In this document: one piece after another, positions 1 to 12,200 of the stretch
How the letters are laid out: each line of letters opens with the position of its first letter
Position numbering within the stretch: position 1 is the first letter of the stretch
Assembly (NCBI RefSeq): GCF_000519205.1
Contig: NZ_JAFB01000009.1
Coordinates: 115,702-179,701, forward strand
Origin: Amycolatopsis taiwanensis DSM 45107
Lineage (GTDB): Bacteria; Actinomycetota; Actinomycetes; Mycobacteriales; Pseudonocardiaceae
DNA length: 64,000 nucleotides
Reading direction: 5' to 3'
Program-made: the position numbers and the translations under genes
The notes under the pieces: model-generated
Databases searched by the model: none
What the model was told of the DNA's origin: nothing
What the model saw: the letters and a program-made list of their open reading frames with translations, nothing else

Positions 1-2
1 CC

Positions 3-210
3 CCCGCCGAGGGCGACACCGCGGCTCCGGCCACCCCCACCGCGGACCCGGCCCCAGCCGAGGCCGCGACCCCGGCCACCCCCACCGAGGCAGCCCCGGC
101 CGAGACGGTCGCCCCGACCGGGACGGCTTCCGCCACCCCGCCCGGCTCTACGCCGGTCCAGACCACCGCCGCTGGCGGGCTGTCCCCGCTGGCCCTGGCG
201 AACGTCAGCC
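3..210 (+). other. Pro/Ala/Thr-rich linker at the left edge
   Basis: This stretch is in frame with the giant gene and contains no stop. It encodes repeated ATPT, ADPAP and AEAA-like segments, a low-complexity, probably extended linker of the sort that joins domains in exported actinobacterial proteins. It is the main evidence that the gene begins outside the window. Confidence 0.8.
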
Positions 211-3200
211 CCGTGGACCAGCGGCTGCCGCACCTGGCCGAGTTCGCCGCGGCGATCAATGCGCGCAAGGGGGACGACACACCGGCGATCACGACCGCCG
301 AGCTGAACGCCAAGCTCACCGCGGTCCTGCCCCGCCTGCTCGACGGCCACGGCGTCACCCTCGTCCACGGCGAGGCCGAACTCGCCATGGGCTACCGGGT
401 CGACGACGCGGCCCCGATGCCGACGCCGGTCCGGCTGGACCGCCGCGGCAGCATGGTGATGGGCATGCCCATGCTGGGTTCCATCGTGTCCCGCCTGCGC
501 GAAAGCGCCTGGAAGGGCGGTGGTTTCCTAGGCCTCGCCGGATTCCGGTCGGGCGGGGACGCTCAGTGGAGCTTTGGCGAGACCCGCCGGTTCACCAACA
601 GCCTGATGAGCCGCCTCGGGTCGGCGACCGAGCACCGCGGCACGTTCGAGGCTTACGCACTCACCGTCACCCCCTGGTTCGAAGGCGCCGGAAGCTGCAC
701 CGAGGCCGGCTCACCGTCCTCGCTGGCGGTGTGGGTCAACGCCGCCTACCAGCAACCGATCGGCGAGACCGTCACCTTCGCGGACGCGCACCGCGACGAG
801 GCCGAGTTGCTGCGGGCCGGCCGCCTGGTGCCGACCGGCGACGCCGCCGAGCTCACCGGCCTCCTCGCCGGGAACCTCCCGGCCGAGGAGCGCCGTCAGT
901 TGCTGGTGCACCTGGACAGTGAGGAACGGACCCGCGAAGCCCTCGCCCCCGGCGGTTTCCAGGCACAGCTGATGGACGGCGAGGGCAACGTCTCTCACCG
1001 GGTCATCGTGCGCACCAGGATTGAGTGGGACACCGCGAAACCCGCGCACGCCGCCGCGTCGGGCCTCTACCGCGGTCACGGTGGCATGCACACCCGCAGC
1101 TCCGGCGGCTCCCTCCAGGTGACGAGGAGCCTCCGCGGCGGGCTTTCCTTCGGGTTCTGGGCGACGGCGTTCCTCAACTGGTACCGGGAACGGGCGATGG
1201 CCACCGGTGGCCACCACTTCCACGGCCATGTCGAGTTCCCCGAGTTCTTCGACACCCGCCCGATGCACACCTACCAGGCCACCGTCGTCACGGAGGTCGA
1301 GCTCCACACCACCGGGAACGCGCTGGTCGCGGCGGCCGAGCGCATCGGCACCGGGCACGTCGAGCTGGCCGTCGAGGACGCGGCCGCGAACGGGCTGCCC
1401 GTCGGCCGGGACGAGCTCGTGTACGACAAGCGCGGCGAGATCGTCACCCGCACCGTGCGCGAGCCCAACGTCGACGAGCGCGGTGTCGCCCAGCCCGGCA
1501 CCACCCAACGCCGGATGCCTGTGGTGCGCCGCGGGTTCACGCCACCGGACCCGCGGGCGACCCCGCTCCGGCCGCGCGAGACCGGGCTCGGCCCGATCGA
1601 CGAGCTGACCCGCCTGACCGGCCTCGATGCCGTCCACCACGTCGTCTTCGACCAGTTGCCCGCGGCCGAGCACCAGGAACTGGAGTCGATTCTCGACAAC
1701 CTGGACCCCGGCAACGCGCAGATGTGGCTCACCGAGGCACTCCAGGACGGCCATCGGGTGCCCACCTCGGGCGGCGGTGAGGTGGAGGTCCGCGCCGAGT
1801 GGGACACCGACCACGCCGAACTGCTGGGGCACCTCGACCACACACACGCCGTGACGATCTCGGCCGCGGTCACCGGCGTCGCCACCGATCTGCAGTACGA
1901 GCGGATCCGCGCCCGCATGGCGACCCTGGCCAAGTTCTTCGGCTGGACGCGGAACAACACGTTCAGCACCGGCGAAACCCGGCAGTGGGAGCAGTACGCG
2001 GGCACCAGGACCGAGTACCGCGGCCCGGCCGACAAGCTGCGTATCCCTCTCAAGTGGACGGTCACCGTGCGCGATCCCGGCGGCAGGGCCACGACGAGGG
2101 AGGTGGACGGGCAGTTCGCCGAGCTGATCGTGCCGCGCGAGCGCGCGATCGACGGGCCCGTGATCGCCACCCCGGACGGCGTGCCGCTGGAACTGCTCAC
2201 CGACATGGCGTCGATGGGCCACGCGGACATTCGCGGGCTGGCCGCGGCGGCGGGCCGGGCGCTCGGTACCGAGAGCCCCGAGACCCCACTGAGCCAGATC
2301 AGCACGGGCGATATCCGCGCTCACATCACCGAGCTGCTGACCGACGGCCTGCCGGTCTCCGCCGGTGAAGGTCCCCGCGTGGTACTCACCGGCGAGGCGA
2401 TCGGGCTCCAGACGGCTGCGCTGGTCGAGCGCGTCATGACCGGGCCGTTCGCGCTGACCCAGGCGGGGCAGGAGAGTATGGCGCGCCGGAGCCGGTCGGG
2501 CACGACGGGCACGCAGGTCACCGGTGAAGGGGCCACCGGCGGCGTGACCAGCGGTGGCCGCACCGTCTTCGACCAGGGGCGGCCCGGCGGGATCGAGGAG
2601 CTCGGCGCGTCTCTGCCGGGGCCCGCGCTGCGGTTGAAAGCCGACGTCGAGGTCACGGCCGGGGACGAGCGCGTGCCGGTGAGCTACGAGTGGTTGGTGC
2701 CGGCGCCGCTGATCCTCGAGTATTACGCGAACGGCATGGACGTCGTGGTGCGGGCCGTGCCGGGCGAGATCATCGACGAACTGCTGAACCGGTGGGCCGC
2801 GGGTGAGCTGAAGCTCGACCGGCGGGTGGCGGCCGGGGCGGTGCTCCGGCGGCGGGCCGGCCAGGCGCTCGTCGAGCGGGCGCTGGCGCGGTACCCGGAC
2901 GCCGACCGGCACGCCCCGGATCCGGCCGCCGAACTTCGCCGCGTGTACACCGAAACCGACCACGAAGCCGAATTGGCCAGGCAGTACCAGCCGCCGGTGT
3001 ACACGAACTCCTCGCCCACCGGCAGCAGGCTCGGCGCGGGCCGGGTCGTCGGCTGGCGGCCGGACCACGGCGAAGGCGTCACCCAGTACCGGCGCGCGAT
3101 CCGCGTGCTGCAGCGGCTGCTGCCCAACGGCCTGGACATTCCCGGCGTTCAAAAGCACCTGAGCGCCGTACTCGCGCCGGGTGCCGCGCTGGGTAACACG

Positions 3201-6200
3201 CAGCGCGCCGCGATGACCCCCGGCGGCACCACCCTCTACTCCGGGGTGATCCGCCATGACGGCCGCTGGATGCGCCTGCACGGCCGGTACGAGCTGGTGC
3301 CGATCGGGGAGCCGGTGCCGGAGCTTCTCGAGGCCGCCGACGCCAGCATGGTGGGCAGCCGGGAATGGCCACATTCGAGCGTGGCGCGAATCCACACGCG
3401 GTCGATGAACGCCGGCGCGGTCGGCCACCTGTTCGGCGCCGAGGCCGAGCTCACCGGTTCGGCAAGCTGGGTGCGGGGCCTCGAAAGCGAGACGCTGTGG
3501 ATGCGCGAACAGGGTGTGCTCGACACCAACGGCGCGGTGCGGTACCGGCAGCGCCACGAGGCCCGGTTCACGTGGATGCTGGAGCCCGCGCGCACCTGGC
3601 CGATGGCCCGCGTGCGCGCCGCGGTGGAGAACGCCGAACCCCGGACGAAGACGGAGGACTCGACCGGGACGCTGTATCTCCGGTACCCGGTGCACAAGGC
3701 GGCGCCGCTGCCGCACGGCCCTTACGACCGGTTGAACCATCGCAGGCTCGCGGCGCTGCCGGAGTGGCTGACCACCACGCCCGTCGAGGCGGAGGCCGAG
3801 AAGATTCTGGCGGCCGCGGAGGAGGCCGCCACGGCCCTGGTCAGCCCGGCCAAGGCCCGCCGGGTCGGGCGCACCCTGCGGGAGCTGTTCACCCCGGGGC
3901 AGCTGATCTCCAAGTGGCATGACCTGGCCCACGGCGAGGAGTACGAGATCGCCAGGCTTCCCACGGCGCCTGAGGAGCGGATGAGCCTGACCGTGCGCAT
4001 GCACGACGTCGAGGTGGACATCGTTCAGTGGTATGGGCCGGGCGAGTACGGGCCGTACCGCGCCGAGCGCTACGAGCGCACCACGACCGCCGAATGGGAG
4101 TTCCAGGATGGCGGGGAAGGCGGCTTGGCCCCGGAGGGCGAGCTGCCGCTCGGCCACGGATTGTCCGTGGGCGGCGATGGCGGGGTGCGGCGCCGGGGCG
4201 AGGAAGGCACCGGGATGTCGGTGCGTACCGGGGTGCGGCACAACCTCGGTCTGGACCTGGTCGGCCCGCAGGCGCTGGTGCGGCTGCGGCCCCGGTTCGA
4301 GGTCATCGCGGAGACCGATGGTGCGCGCGCCGTGGCCGGCGTCGAGCCGGGCGACGTGTTCGTGGAGATTCCCGAGCATGAGGCGATACGGCTCCAGCGG
4401 GAGATGACCCAGCTGACGGCGTGGCGCCTGACCGATGAGAAGCCCGGTCTGGGCGAGGCCGTGGCGCGGCGGCTCGCCGAGCGGCGCCGGGTGGCCGAAG
4501 AGAACGTGCTGAACCTCGACGCCGCGCTGCGCGTCGCCACCGGGCTGCCCGGCCACGATCCGCGGTACCCGGCGCGTGCGCTCGCGGCGGTGACGCGCCG
4601 GTTGCGCCCGCAGGTGACCGAGCCGGGCGCGCTGCTGATCGTCACCAGCGATGAGACCGAATCACTGGCAGTGCACCACGAGCGGCTGGCGCCGAGGATC
4701 GTGGCCACCGTGAGGTCCACTTCGGACCTGCCGGCGGAGGCTGCCACGGCTTTCACCGAGGCCGCGGAGGAGCTCGGGCGCACTGCCGCGCTGCTGCGCG
4801 CGGCACGGCGCGAGCTGTTGGCGGCGCAGGACGCGTACCTGGCCGCGGGGGAGGACACGAAGCCCGATGCGGCCGAAGAACTGGTCACGCGCCGAAGGCG
4901 GTTCGCCGCGGACAGGCGGAACTGGATCGCGGCGATCGACACGGCCCGCGCGGTGCTCGGCGAGCTGCCGCCCCGGCTGGCCCCGTACCGGCACGAGCTG
5001 GTGCCGGCCGGGCTGACGCTCGACCCGGTGGAACTGGCCCGGGATCTGGCCGCTGAACTGTCGCCGACCGAACACGCCGCCGTCGAGATCGAGCTCTCGG
5101 TGACCGAGAACGACGGCACGATCGCGCGGTACCGCATCACCGGCGACGGCCAGGTATGGCCGGAGGCCAGGCCGTGGCCGCGGGAGGAACTCACCGGGGC
5201 GCAGCTGCGCGCGGCCGAGGACAAGCGCCTCGATCTCGCCGCGCTGCGGCTCAGGGCGCGCGAGACCGGGCGGCCGCTGGAGCGTCTGGTGATCGAGGGG
5301 CGCAACGAAGCCGCGATCCGGGCCGCCTGGGATGGCCGGTGGGTGGACGACGCGCTCGCCGACCCGCGGTCGGGCGCGAGGGTGCCGGCGTGGCGGCGAG
5401 GCCGGTTCGCCGACGAGGCCGGTTTCCGGCGAGCGCTGCTGCAGGTCATGCCGCTGCACGTGGAAACACTGCTGGCGCACAACGCGAACCAGTTCCGGCG
5501 AGGCGAGCGCGAGCTGGACCTGCGCGAGCTGTACCGGCTCTCCGGCGAGGACGGGTTCGTCGTGGCGGTGGCCGCCAACCTCACCCGGGGCGGCGAGGAC
5601 GCGCTCCACACGATCGACGGCATCGCCGCCGTGTTCGGCTACGAGCCGGGCGAGGTGGACCGCTTCGGCGAGGCGCTGAGCCGGGCCGGGGTTCCGGTGG
5701 TGTGGGACCGCGGCGGGCACCTGGTGGATCTGCGCGAGGACGGCTGGGCCGCGCTGGTGGGCCTGGCCACGGAACTGGCGCTGCGGCACGACCTGTACGA
5801 GGGCTGGCAGCGCAGGCAGATCCTGGAGGTGGATCCGCGCTGGTTCGGCGACGGCTACTGGCTACGCCCGGCGTACGAGGACCCGCTCGCGACTCCGGAG
5901 GCGCCCGAGAGCGCGGAGCTGGACCGGGCGACGCGGATCGTCCTGGAGCGCTATTACCACGGGGTGCCGCTCGGCCAGAGCGGCGACGTGGTCGACGGTG
6001 AGTACCGGGAGCTGGTGCGCTCCGCGCTCCACCGACACGGCGTGCCCTACGCCGCGTGGCTCGCCAGTTCGCTGCCCGGCGCAGCCCCGACCGAGCGCCT
6101 TGCCGGCACCGACTTCGCCACCGAGACCGGGATTCCGGACGGCACCTTCGGCAGGGCGAAGCCGTCGCGGGTGACCGAGCCCGACGTTGTGGCGCTCGCG

Positions 6201-9200
6201 AAGCTGCCGGTGGGCCGGGAGATCACGTCGCTGGCAGACGACGCGTTCGCCATCGAGGAGGTGGCGCTCGCGGTGTCGGGCCTGCTGACCCGCGTGGTCG
6301 ACGGGGTGACCGCGGAGCAGGCCGAAAAGACGGTGCGGGATCTCGTGCGGTCGATGTTCGAGCTGAGCCCCGACACGATCGGGGTCCCGTCGTGGACCCC
6401 GCTGGGCAGGGCGGCCGCCGACCCGCGGGTGCGCGCGGTGCTGGACACCGAATCGGGCCGGATGGGCATGCGGCTGACCCGGTCCGATGTGGACGGTGTG
6501 CGCCCTGCCATCGTGGCCGACGCGGTGGGGGCGGCGCTGCACGAGGCGGCCCACCTGCTGCAGGGCCCCCCGACGGGGCTGCCCCCCGAACAGGTCGTGG
6601 CGCGTGAGGTCGCGGGGCACGAGGTGGAGCGGCTGTTCTACCGGCTGCTGCCCGAGGACATGCTGCCCGCCGAGCTGGTGGCGGTTCTGGACTGGGACCG
6701 CACGATGGTCGAAGCCGTGGTGGCGTTCGCGGAGCACCCGGAGGACAGCGAGTACGTGCGGGCGCTGACGAACCTGCCCGACGGTTCCGGCGCGCTCCAG
6801 TACTCCAGGGGCGGCGATCCGGACCGCACCAGACACGGGATCCGCAAGGCGGATCTGGAGCCGCTCTCGAAAGAAGATGCGAGAATCCTGTGGCAGCACG
6901 GGATCCCCGTGGCGCCGGGCGGCGTGGTCGACCTCGAGATGCTGGCGAGGACCAAACCCGGGACGTTCACTTCCGCATGGGCGCGGATGGCCTTCGAGAC
7001 GGACCGCTCCCAGTTCACGAACAGTCTCCTCCGCGATTACGGCGATACCGAGAAGCACGGCGACCTCGCGGAATGGTTGCTCCGCGAGTACGTGTGGGTC
7101 TACACCGCGGACCGCAGCGGGATGTTCCTGGTGAACCCGCGCGTGGTCGAGCTGGTCACCAAGTACGTCGATCCCGACGACCCGCGGCATCCGCAGAATC
7201 CGAATCTGCTCGTGCACCGGCCTCGGTTGCCGAGGGCCTGGCACCGGTGGACCGGGGGAGAGGACGGCGCCTTCTTCGCGGGTCTGGACGAGACCGTCGA
7301 CGCGCGGCCGGACGGCATGGTGCTGCCCGGCGTCTTCCACGCGCTGGAGGCGATCGCGCTGACCCGGATGGACCTGCTGCTGGGCCTGCTGCCCGAGGAC
7401 GGCCCGACCCGGTTCAAGACCTACCAGGTGTACCTGCATGACACCGACGAGAGCCGGCCCGGCCAGGTGCTGCCCGCGGGCCGGTTCGACCTGTTGCAGG
7501 TGACCGCCGACCTGCCGAAGCGCGACGCCGAGGGCACGCCGCGCTGGATGCGGCTGGTGGAGAAGGCGGTGGCGGGGATGGCCGGCGGCTACGGCCACGC
7601 CGCGAAGGAGACGGGTCCGCAGGCCGCCGCCAGGATGCTGACCCGGCTGTCCGGGCTGCCGACCACGGTGCGGGCAATCGACGCGACCCGGGCCGAGGCG
7701 CAGCTGCGTGAGGTGCTGTCTCAGCTGGGGATGGACCACCTGATGCTGGCCGACGTCACCGGCGACGGCACCTATGTCGCGGCGATCCCGGTGTTCTCCG
7801 ACGGCGAGCAGAAGCTGTCGGTGCCCGAACTGGCCCGGCGCGGCGAGCGGTCCGTGCTGTCACTGCCCGAGTTCGCCGGCCGGTTGGCTGAGGGCGCGCA
7901 CCTGGTGCACACGACTGACGAGCACCGGGGCGATGGCGGCGGTGGCGGAGACGACGACGGGCCGCCCTCGCCGCCTCCGCCGGACGGTGGCGGTCGCGAG
8001 GTGCCGATCGACCCGATGGCCCTGAATCCGATCGCGTCACCGTCGCGGCAGCGGGAACAGTTCGATCTCGTCGCCGCGTTCGACCACACTTCGCCGGACG
8101 GCAGGTACCGCGACAGCGGACCGGCGCCCATCGAGGACGGCCTTGCCGAGCGGTACCAGGAATACCTGGCGCGGCCGCATATCACCACCGTGCGGCTGAC
8201 CGTGGACGAGCAGCAGCGGGACTTGCGCAGCTTGCGGCTGCTCGACCAGCCGGAGCAGCAGCTCCGCGGCACCCAGGCGGTGGACGAGGCGCGTGGCCGC
8301 CACACCGGGCTGATCGAGCGGATCCTGACGGAGGTGAACGAGACCTCGCCCGACCGCCCGTACGCGAGGCACGGGGTGAGCCGGGTCGAGGTCCTGCCGC
8401 CGCGCGATGGGGATCCGGACCACCTCACGCGGACGGTGGTGCTGTTCCGTTCCGGCGCGATGGCCGAACTGGAGATCCTGCCCGACGTCGCGGGCCACGG
8501 CTGGCATGCGCAGGTGAATCTCCCCCGCGAGATCCTCGTCGGCGCGGACGGTCATGGCCGGTCCGAGCCGATCCGGCTGCGGATCGACGTGGCGCGCACT
8601 CCGGCCGACGACAAGCGAGGCATGCCGGTGCTGCGGGACCGGATCTTCGAGGCGCTGGACGGGATCAACCGGAGGTACTCGTGGGTGGGGTCCGGTACCG
8701 GTGCGACCCGGCGCGCGGTGCTCGCGGCGGGCCTCGCCGGGGCGCTGGTCGCCGCGGAGCCGATCCGGCCGTTCCTGCCGGTGCTGTCCGGCCCGGCGCG
8801 GCCGGAAGGAGGTTTGGCCGGCGGCACATACCGGCTTTCGTCGTCCACATCAGACACTGCGACGGTGCTGAGAGTGGACGTGGCCGGCGAGCGCGCGGTG
8901 GGTGCCGTCGGCGGCACGATCACCACGAAATCCGGCGCCGAGCTCACCTGGTTCGCCAAGGTCGAATGGGACGGGCGGAACTCCTATCAGGGGCACATCG
9001 GCAAGGTGTCGGGCGATTCCTCGCTACTGCCCGGGTTGCGGGATACCTTCCGTACTGGGGTGCGGGTCGAGGCGGACGGCAGGGGCGGGGCCAAGGTCAC
9101 GTTCTCGCCGTCGGGAATGCCAGACCTTGTTCAGGAATACCACTACGCACAAGACCATTTCCATGCGTTCACGTACGAGGTCATCCGCACGGAACACATG

Positions 9201-12200
9201 TACGTGCCGGAGTGGTTCACCCTGGCGAAGCGCCCGGGCGAGAGGCTGACGATCGAATCCGTGTACGCGGAACACGGTGTCGGGATGACCAAGGTCGCCG
9301 ACAACACGATCCCCTATGTGCCCGCACGGGACGACTCCGGCGGTACGGGCTGGGACGTCGCCGAGCTCAACGACCTGATGGCGATGGACTCGGTCTTCCA
9401 CGGCAAGGGCAAGGGCCACATCTCCGTCCTGTACCTCAGCCACGCCGGCCGGCTGCCCGAGGACGGCTTGATGATGGCCGGAATCATGTTCGACTCGCAC
9501 GATTCGGAGCAGCGGCAAGGGGTCGCCGTCTTCACGAACCATCTCGGCAATGAGGCCGCCGGGATCGCGACGATCCACGAGATCGGGCACGCGCTGAACC
9601 TGACGCACTCCTTCGAAAAGCACAACGGCACTCCGTGGCTGGACTCGCCCGACAGCGTCCGCACGTTGAGCTTCATGAACTACGGCTACAGGTACCAGGC
9701 GGCCACCGGGCGCGATTACCACGCGGATTTCGAGGGCCGGTTCAGCAAGAGCGAGACGACGTTCCTGAAATTCGCCGATCGCAAGGCCATCACACCCGGT
9801 TACGACGCGTTCGGTGTCAACCACGCCATGGAAACCGCCGTTTCCGGGCTCGCCTTGACCCTGCACGCCGTGGGCGGATCGTTGCGGTTCGACGCGCTGG
9901 AGCCGGTGACGGTGGAGGTCCGCCTCACCAACACCTCGGACGCCCCGATCGAGGTGGACCGCGCGGTGCTGGAGGACGAGCACCTCGCGGTGACGGTCGC
10001 GGGTGAGGACGCACCGGCGCGACCGTGGCGGCCGTACACCCGGGACTGCTACCTGCCCTCGCCGGTCACGCTGGCGCCGGGCGAGTCGCTGTCCCGGTCG
10101 ATCCTGGTGTCGGCGAGCGTGAACGGCTGGCACCTGGCCGATCCCGGCGACTACCGGATCTCCGCCATGCTGCCGGTGAACGGCGGCGTGGCCATGACGG
10201 GGGAACCGCTGGCGGTCAGGGTCGGCCCCGCGCCCACGCCGGGCCGGGACCTGCTGACCGCCCGGCTGGGCCGGGTGCTGGCGGCGGGCGGCACCCGGGA
10301 CGAGGCGTCGGTGGCGGTGCTGCGGGCGGTGGTGGACCGGTTGCCGCACGGGCACGGCCTGCGGGTGCGCGCGGCGGCGGCGCTCGCGTACGGCCTCACC
10401 GTGCCGGGCCGGGCCGAGCGCGACGGGCGGATCGTGGTGACCACGTCGCAGCCGGACGAGGCCGAGCCTTTCCTCGCGGCGGCGTACCACGACGTCGCCG
10501 CGGCGGCGCGCACGTTCGGGCCGGAGCGTCTCGTCCACGACGTCCAGCGGATCGCCGGTGGACTCGCCGACGCCGGCGCGGGCGGGCGGGCGTCCGAGCT
10601 GCTGGCCCACGTCGCGGCGGGACTGGGCGGGCTGGGTGTGGCCGCCGCCCTCGTGCACACCCTGCGCACGGCCGCCACCAGGATCGCGCCGGCAGCGGCG
10701 CCAACGGGGCCGGATCTCACCCGGGTGTCGCCCGAGGACGCCAAGATCCTGCGGCGCGGGATTCCCGTCGACGGCGACTTCTCCGGGTTCGCGGTGGATC
10801 GCCCGGTGCGGATCGAGTCCACATGGGACGGTACGGACGACCCGGATTCCCGGCGCCGGGCACTGGACGAGGACCGGAGCGCGGCCGCCGGCCGGCTCAC
10901 CGAACGGGACCCGGAGCGCGCCGAGGCGTTGCTACGGACGCATGTCTTCGTGTACGGGCCTTACCGGGATTCGATGCTGCTGGTGCGCCCGGAGTTGGTC
11001 GAGCTGGTCGGCGAGCACCTGGATCGCGCGAACCCACGCCACCCGGAGAACCCGAACCTGCTGGTGCACCGCCCGTCGCTGCCGTCGCTGCGGGAACGGT
11101 GGGTCGCGGGAGACGGCGGCCCCTTCTTCGTGGACTTCGGCGAGCCGGCCGGACTGCGACCGGAGGGCGTGCTGCTCGCGAGGGTCTTCCATACCGCCGA
11201 GGCGTTGCTGTGGACCCGCCCGGATCTCGTGCGCGAGCTCGCCGAGGACGAGCCGACGCGATTCGGCGACTACCGGGTGCGCCTTGCGTCCACAGTGGAC
11301 GCCGGAAACGGCGTGTCCGAGCCGGGAGGCCGCTTCTCGCTCATGGTGACCGGCGACCTGCCACGGCACGACGGCGACGGCGCGCCACGCTGGTTGCGCC
11401 GGCTGGACAAGGCCGTGGCCGGGCTGAACGGCCCGGACGGTTACCGCGACACCGGCCGCTGGCCCGTCGGCGACGCGGACGACGCGCATGAAGCCGCCCA
11501 CCTGCTCACGCGGCTGTCCGGGCTCACCGTGCGGAGCATCGTGCTCGACTCGCGGGATCCGGCAGGCTTGGACGATATCCTCCGGCCGCTCGCCACCGCG
11601 AAGCCGAAGCGCCCGGTGCTGGCCAGGCTCGCCGGGGAGGACGAGCCCTTCGCCGCGGTGATCCCGTACCTCGATGGCGACGAGCTACGGGTGCGGGTGC
11701 CCGAGTTGGACCGTCGGAACCAGCACTCCGACCTTTCGGTGGAGCAGCTCGCCGGGCACCTCAACGACCGCCCGGAACTCGTCTACGCCATTGTGGACGG
11801 TGACGCGGCGCTTTCGCTGCGACCGCCCCGGACGGACCGCGTGCTGCCGGTGCATCCGCAGGACCTGTCGCCGGTCGCGCCGTTCCGCGGCGCGGAGTAT
11901 GGGGTGGTCGCCGCGTTCAACCCGTCGTCGCGGGACGGCGGCTACGACCCGCGGCCCGACCCCAGCGGGCCGCTGATGGGCCGCATCCTGCACACCGAGC
12001 GGCTCCGGTTCAAGTCGTCGGCGCCGACCGGTTCCGCTGACGAGGCCGCCACGCGGGAGGCGGTGGACCGGTGGCTGTCGTTGCCCGGCAACGGCATTGC
12101 CCGCGTCGGCGATCTCTGGGCGGTCACGCTGCCCGGCGGGCGGGCCGTCCGGTTCCGGGTGCTGATCAAGGCATCCGCCGAGCCGCCTGCCGTGCACCTG

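Noticed and set aside
711-4556. A 1,281-codon leftward open frame opposite the giant gene
   Set aside because: High-GC genes leave long open frames on the other strand. Its protein is Arg/Pro/Gly/His-rich low-complexity sequence without domains, while the rightward frame has clear modules. The same applies to other long frames at 5862-7739, 12237-14042, 14403-16448, 21531-23942 and 24132-26387.
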